Shown here piece after piece: positions 30,809-34,756 of a stretch of DNA of 34,756 bases. The translations under genes were made by a program, and so were the position numbers. The notes beneath the pieces are model-generated. The model had not been told where the DNA came from. It saw only the letters and a list, made by a program, of their open reading frames with translations, and did not search any database. Position 1 is the first letter of the stretch, and the number at the start of each line of letters is the position of its first letter. Origin of the DNA: Candidatus Peribacteria bacterium (GTDB taxonomy: Bacteria; Patescibacteriota; Gracilibacteria; Peribacterales; Peribacteraceae); assembly GCA_943350395.1 (NCBI GenBank), contig CALRAD010000011.1, positions 1 through 34,756 on the forward strand. Reading direction: 5' to 3'.

Positions 30809-30824
30809 GTCTTACCCCTAAGAC
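30809..30824. other. Hairpin upstream of the small membrane protein
   Basis: GTCTTA-cccc-TAAGAC, a 6-bp perfect stem with a 4-nt loop, lies 21 bases before the ATG at 30787. It could be a leader hairpin or an operator. Confidence 0.3.
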
Positions 30825-30944
30825 GTGTAGATGGTGCTTTCTCTTACAATTTCATTCTTTACGCAGCTTCCAGCAGCACCCCGTTCTTCGACATAGTTGG
30901 TTTGGTGCGATCCGACGAATTATGAGACATCAACAATGCATCGA

Positions 30945-32090
30945 TCATCTAAAAAAATCCTTCGCCCTTTCATAGAAAGTATCGGAGTCAATTCTCTGTA
31001 CTGTAAAGACGTCCCTCAGCTCACTCTTCAGCAGAAGCCTGTACACAGCTCGAAACATTTCTGGTTTCATCTCTCTAAAATTTTTTTCATGCTCTATACC
31101 CAGTTCCTCGACTGCAAGCCGTATATCTTCCTGCCGAACTGAATCGTCAAAAAGACCGGTGAGAAACGAGAGGGCAACTTCTTTTACGATTGCGCTTGCC
31201 GCAGTCGAGTGTTGAATGAAATTGAGCTCGGCAACTCTTTTTGCAAGATCACACACGGCATCGCGAAGAAACTGGCTGCCATACGCCATGGGCGTTTCCA
31301 TTGTACGATAATCAACCACAGTATCCGTATCACTCACAACAAGATGATCACTTTTTTGGTTATACAGGAAATTATCAGCAGTCGACGAATGCCTGCCAAG
31401 GCCTGCATGTGTGGCCATCTTTCTTTTTATTCTTCCGATCCTCTGCACAAGGTCATAATGTGTATCCAGTTCATCGTTATCTAAGGTGTCATGACATTTC
31501 CGTACACGTAGAGAGCTTTCACTGTCACCGTAATTGGTGAGAATCGTACTCAGCGGACGATAGAGTACGTCATGTCTCATAACGGAAAACCCCGTTCTAT
31601 ACCCATTCGCATCCACTTCTTTGTTCTGCCGTTCATCCAAAAATTCTCCCCAGAGCAGAGCATTGAATCCAATAGTACTGATATGTAATCTCGTTTGAGC
31701 CACAAACTCCATTTCGGCCGCCTCGACGCGCAGACTATTGTATGCTTTCGGTTTCGAATGGTTATGGAAAAAAGTCAGATCGGGTGTCAGGCCTATGTGC
31801 TTGATCTCTGGTACGAAATGTTCGTTTGGTTGCGGAGAATAAAATTCCAAGCCTTCGCCGGAACTGGATTGCAATCCGCCGGCACCTTTTACCTTTAAAG
31901 CAGGTAAATCCAAATCTGGCTCGGGTAGATACAACGTCCTGCCTCGTCCGGACAGTGTTGAGCACGCAAATTCACGTGTTCCGCTGATAAGATCAAGAAG
32001 GTATCTTGCTTGCTCCTCTGAAACCTCTTCGGCATTACTTTCTCGTATTCTTGCCGGTCTCGATATATTTTGTGCTTGGATCAGACTCAT
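30945..32090 (-). CDS. Unknown protein, possibly kinase-like
   Basis: I do not recognise this 381-residue protein. It has no signal peptide or membrane helix. Some features recall a protein-kinase-like fold: ALKVKGAGG (about residues 64-72, a possible Lys strand), EAAEMEFV (about 123-130, a possible helix Glu), then H234 and N240 in GRHSSTADNFLYN and D254/D256 in VVSDTDTVVDY, spaced like the catalytic loop and metal-binding segment of aminoglycoside-kinase-like enzymes. The Asp of HxD is missing, so this is tentative. The C-terminal 100 residues look helical. I start it at ATG 32090, since ATG 32111 is too close to the -10 box. It is divergent from the repeat protein; bases here are richer in A/T than in most of the window. 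Confidence 0.5.
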   Translation of the reverse strand: MSLIQAQNISRPARIRESNAEEVSEEQARYLLDLISGTREFACSTLSGRGRTLYLPEPDLDLPALKVKGAGGLQSSSGEGLEFYSPQPNEHFVPEIKHIGLTPDLTFFHNHSKPKAYNSLRVEAAEMEFVAQTRLHISTIGFNALLWGEFLDERQNKEVDANGYRTGFSVMRHDVLYRPLSTILTNYGDSESSLRVRKCHDTLDNDELDTHYDLVQRIGRIKRKMATHAGLGRHSSTADNFLYNQKSDHLVVSDTDTVVDYRTMETPMAYGSQFLRDAVCDLAKRVAELNFIQHSTAASAIVKEVALSFLTGLFDDSVRQEDIRLAVEELGIEHEKNFREMKPEMFRAVYRLLLKSELRDVFTVQRIDSDTFYERAKDFFR

Positions 32091-32112
32091 TGGCTTATGT
32101 AAAAAGTACATT

Positions 32113-32140
32113 ACTATAAATTAGATGAATGATATGTCAA
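32113..32140 (-). promoter_or_regulatory. Promoter of the possible kinase gene
   Basis: TTGACA (32135-32140), a 16-base spacer and TATAGT (32113-32118) on the minus strand; the predicted start site is near 32106, about 16 bases before ATG 32090. Confidence 0.6.
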
Positions 32141-32158
32141 TTTTTGTAAAGGTTTGTC

Positions 32159-32175
32159 ATTGAAAATAATTCAAT
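32159..32175. promoter_or_regulatory. Inverted repeat in the divergent intergenic region
   Basis: ATTGAA-aataa-TTCAAT lies 19 bases upstream of the -35 box of the minus-strand promoter, between the two divergent genes. It may be an operator; the A/T-rich context makes chance possible. Confidence 0.3.
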
Positions 32176-32301
32176 AAAAGTCACAAAATCGATGGTGGAT
32201 ATCCTGCAAAAAAGTTTACACCAACTTGAGCGGCTAATTATGGGTTGGGGAGAATGTCTACTATCACATTAAATTCTCTGCAATGATCTAAAACATCATA
32301 A

Positions 32302-32330
32302 TTGACATTATCTGTATTTAATGTTATTAA
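32302..32330 (+). promoter_or_regulatory. Promoter of the repeat-protein gene
   Basis: TTGACA (32302-32307), a 17-base spacer and TATTAA (32325-32330) end eight bases before ATG 32339. The in-frame ATG at 32321 lies inside the promoter and so is not the start. Confidence 0.5.
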
Positions 32331-32338
32331 TAACAAGT

Positions 32339-34459
32339 ATGGGAATCGAAGGATTGGAAATCCAAGGGTTTGATAATTACTTCCAATTACTTGGCAGAAT
32401 GGCAAGAGCGGCTAGTCAGTTTGAAGGAAGAGGAAAAGAGGAAAGTAAAATTTTGCAGGTTGGTATTGCAATTGAAGGTTGGATCACGAAAAAGTTTCCA
32501 CAGGAAAAAGGTTCTGCCCTGCAACGAGAAACTTCTATCAGAGAGAAAATAGCATTACTGATAGGCTCAAGTCCTGCGAGTATCTCTGATATTTTAGATG
32601 CTGCCTCTAATCACTTTAGGGTTATTTTGCAAACAGATGCAGATTCTCAAGCACTTATTAAAAGATTGAAACTGCCACATCAAGAAATTGAGAGTGTGAT
32701 TTTGCCTCCAGGCAAGGAGCTGCGTAAAGGTGAATCGAATCAGCACCAAGAAATAAACAAGCCAGTCATACCACGCTTTCAGTATTTGATTGCTGAATTG
32801 CAAGCACATGGAATTCATGCAGATGACCTGATCATTACAACAGGAATTCTAAATCCTAACCAATTGCGGACGCAGACATATATTCTTGTGGAAGTGCCTT
32901 CGATACAAAGAGAGGTGTTAGTTTGTAACCAGAGAGGTGAAGCTACCTTTGTATCAATGATCCATAGAGGCATGGATGCTTATGCCTCGCATACAAAAGA
33001 AGAATTACAAGAAATGCCAGGTATATTTAAGCTTTATTGTTCTAATCTAGAGATATGGAAAAGTCAGGTAGTATCTCTTCTTCTTTCAGAAGGATATGTA
33101 CAGATCCCCACGGATGCTGATTACCTCTTAACAGTTCGCCAAGAGATTAGTAGGATTACGAATCCGGAAGAATGGATAGGAATGAATACAAAGACAAAAA
33201 GGGAGTTAAGAATTTTGGGGAGTAAATTAAATCTTGTTGCTAAAAAATGCGGAATTGAAGGTAGCGTCAGCGATTCCCATCTAGCACATCTGCGTTTTGG
33301 AGCTTTGATATTTGGCAGAGATAATCCTCATATTGCGGTGCAGCTGGATACAACTGAAGCCGAATTTAGGTTAAGGGAAAGTCTTGGCGATGATCCCGAA
33401 AAATGGAAAGATTTGGTTCGAAGTACAAAAACTTCTGCTGAATGGGTAAAAATGGATACTCCTCAACGTCAATCTTTTTTTCTAGCTGGCTTAGGATTCA
33501 GAGCTTTGTCATTAAAAATGGGGCAGGATCTCAACCCTAGGAAGGAAGAAGAAGATCATCTAAAACTTGGGCTTTTTATTTATGGAGAAACCGATGAAAA
33601 TATTGCTCCGGCAATGGAAATTTTTACCAAAAATAAAAATGCACGAGCGGAACTCGGCAATGATTGCAAAAAATGGGCAACTGCTTTGCAGCTAAAACTT
33701 TCGGCTATGCAATGGCTTTGCATGCCGTACGACGTTAGACCTAAGTTTGAATTTAATGGGTTAGGACTCATTGCGCTGGCGAGAATTTTCGGCCTTAGTG
33801 GTGATCCAGGGCATAATAATGAACTCTATTTGGAATTGGGACATTTAATTTTTGCAGATCCGATATTACTGAAAGCAAAAGAGGAATGTAAAAAAAGACG
33901 TGAAAAACGCAAGCTTATTGAAAAAGAGCCTGCAAAATTAATAGAAGCTATAAAATCAAAGATGACGGCCCACGAATGGATATCAATGAATCAAACCGAA
34001 AGAGCAAATATAAGAGTATTGGACATGGGTTTAGGGAGGATAGGTTCAGCGCTAGGTATAAAAAATGTATGGAGTTCAAGAGAAAACTTTCTCAAGTTAG
34101 GAATAATTATTTTTGGTGAAGATCCTGAGCTACAAGCTGCTTTGGTAGATCCTTCGGCAAATACTTCGGCAAATTATAATCCGGAAGGGGGAGTGTCTGC
34201 ATTTATTACAAGAATTCAGTCTGCCTGCACTGTTGAAAGATGGACTACTTGGCACGACAAAAAAGATCATGAACTTCGTTTTGAAGGCTTTGGTCTGAGT
34301 AGATTAGCTAAGATACTAAAAGTCGAAGGAGATCCCTTCCTATCGAAGCTGGTGAGATTAAAAATGGCAGAGAAAATTTATGGAGCAGGTAATCAGATTG
34401 TTCAACAAGCATTAGTAGATGAAAAACAGCGACTTGGTTTACAGCCACAAAGTAAGTAA
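32339..34459 (+). CDS. Unknown protein with five tandem 88-90-residue repeats
   Basis: I do not recognise this 706-residue protein. It has no signal peptide, membrane helix or cysteine clusters. The N-terminal 270 residues are not repetitive. From about residue 265 five modules follow, each with a conserved Trp: EW at 278, EW at 368, QW at 458, EW at 546 and RW at 634, a period of 88-90. The module reads roughly W..M....r..f...G.gL..lA...G..g, then a spacer, then L.lG..IfG. The middle part (GLGLIALARIFGL, FGLSRLAKILKV) looks like a helix-turn-helix. Stacked modules of this kind could bind DNA or RNA along its length, but this is inference. The gene is richer in A/T than most others and lies just inside the right-hand insertion sequence, consistent with recent transfer. 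Confidence 0.7.
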   Translation: MGIEGLEIQGFDNYFQLLGRMARAASQFEGRGKEESKILQVGIAIEGWITKKFPQEKGSALQRETSIREKIALLIGSSPASISDILDAASNHFRVILQTDADSQALIKRLKLPHQEIESVILPPGKELRKGESNQHQEINKPVIPRFQYLIAELQAHGIHADDLIITTGILNPNQLRTQTYILVEVPSIQREVLVCNQRGEATFVSMIHRGMDAYASHTKEELQEMPGIFKLYCSNLEIWKSQVVSLLLSEGYVQIPTDADYLLTVRQEISRITNPEEWIGMNTKTKRELRILGSKLNLVAKKCGIEGSVSDSHLAHLRFGALIFGRDNPHIAVQLDTTEAEFRLRESLGDDPEKWKDLVRSTKTSAEWVKMDTPQRQSFFLAGLGFRALSLKMGQDLNPRKEEEDHLKLGLFIYGETDENIAPAMEIFTKNKNARAELGNDCKKWATALQLKLSAMQWLCMPYDVRPKFEFNGLGLIALARIFGLSGDPGHNNELYLELGHLIFADPILLKAKEECKKRREKRKLIEKEPAKLIEAIKSKMTAHEWISMNQTERANIRVLDMGLGRIGSALGIKNVWSSRENFLKLGIIIFGEDPELQAALVDPSANTSANYNPEGGVSAFITRIQSACTVERWTTWHDKKDHELRFEGFGLSRLAKILKVEGDPFLSKLVRLKMAEKIYGAGNQIVQQALVDEKQRLGLQPQSK

Positions 34460-34534
34460 CTATTTAAATTCGAAGTAGTAGTGCACATGCCGAAGACTTC
34501 ACATTTAGAGGAGTAGTTAGTGCGAGGCAGACTT

Positions 34535-34563
34535 GTCGAGAGTTGAACTGTGCAATTCTCGAC
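34535..34563. other. Hairpin between the repeat-protein gene and the insertion sequence
   Basis: GTCGAGAGTTG pairs with CAATTCTCGAC through 11 pairs (one G-T) around a 7-nt loop. No T-run follows. The 148 bases between the stop at 34459 and the IS show no gene. Confidence 0.45.
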
Positions 34564-34607
34564 ATTAATGCCCGTACTAGAAAGATCGCTGGGACTGGTA
34601 TAATTAA

Positions 34608-34756
34608 AGGCTCAAGACTAGTTAAGAGGGGTTTTTCGAATAAGATTTAGAAGTACATTATACACGTTTTCTTGACGATGATTGAATCGCCATTCACATT
34701 CTTTCAGATGGAGATAAAAGGTCTGCTTATGAATGCCCTTGAGACGATGAAGTCGG
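34608..34756 (-). mobile_element. Right end of an IS1595/ISXO2-like insertion sequence (right window edge)
   Basis: Exact reverse complement of bases 1-149. The transposase C-terminus faces into the window and the element extends beyond the right edge. Confidence 0.8.
34618..34755 (-). pseudogene. IS1595-family transposase, C-terminal fragment (cut by the window edge)
   Basis: Identical in sequence to the fragment at 2-139 but on the minus strand: the last 45 codons plus part of the KGIHKQTFYLHLKECEWRFN signature region, ending at TAG (34618-34620). It is cut by the end of the window, not by a visible mutation. Confidence 0.75.

Noticed and set aside
1-34756. Recoding of TGA as Gly, as in Gracilibacteria/Absconditabacteria
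   Set aside because: TGA ends several well-defined genes here (DUF1295 at 27962-27964, asparaginase, DoxX-like) and no gene needs read-through.
1-34756. Composite transposon carrying the whole segment
   Set aside because: Possible, but the second ends and target duplications are outside the window, and an assembly break at a repeat explains the symmetry equally well.

Overview
The window most likely comes from a Candidate Phyla Radiation (Patescibacteria) bacterium; a Peregrinibacteria/Peribacteria-like lineage is my guess, not shown. Supporting signs are: an alanyl-tRNA synthetase stripped of its C-Ala domain and part of its editing module; giant DUF11-repeat and Ser-rich surface proteins; a VanW protein and an SLH protein; almost no Shine-Dalgarno sites; and many start codons placed about 6-8 nt after a -10 box. 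Genes end on ordinary stops including TGA, so the standard code fits. No rRNA, tRNA or CRISPR was seen.

Both ends are the same 149-bp sequence in opposite orientation: the 3' end of an IS1595/ISXO2-type transposase gene plus the IS terminus. The stretch is therefore bounded by two inverted IS copies, or the assembly broke at that repeat.

Layout. 0.2-1 kb: an IS200-like REP-associated tyrosine transposase (RAYT) with its palindromic REP copies. 1-3.2 kb: a xylose-isomerase-like TIM-barrel enzyme (-) with a long leader, divergent from a ChbG/YdjC deacetylase (+). 3.4-7.8 kb (+): a secreted Kazal protein, a Cys-rich membrane-anchored protein with a Ser/Asp tail, an orphan sensor histidine kinase with an extracytoplasmic EF-hand-like loop, and an FTR1 iron permease. 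A second palindromic repeat family occurs as inverted pairs here. 7.9-20.3 kb (-): VanW, asparaginase, a 2547-residue protein with 17 DUF11 repeats and LPQTG, and a smaller Ser-rich protein with a related PQTG motif. 20.4-22.9 kb (+): minimal alaS and an unknown secreted protein. 22.9-27.1 kb (-): SLH-esterase fusion, PAP2 phosphatase and class A penicillin-binding protein. 27.2-29.4 kb: small membrane proteins (DUF1295, DoxX-like, DUF2177) and an SRPBCC protein. 29.4-30.8 kb (-): YafQ/RelB toxin-antitoxin, a transglutaminase-like protein and a 49-residue membrane protein. 30.9-34.5 kb: an A/T-richer divergent pair of unknown proteins, one possibly kinase-like and one built of five 88-90-residue repeats, next to the right-hand IS.

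Taken together the window is an envelope-biogenesis region (peptidoglycan synthesis, S-layer attachment, surface adhesins or fibres, secreted inhibitors and enzymes) interrupted by mobile repeats and ending in an accessory island. The best candidate for something undescribed is the 706-residue repeat protein with its divergently transcribed partner.
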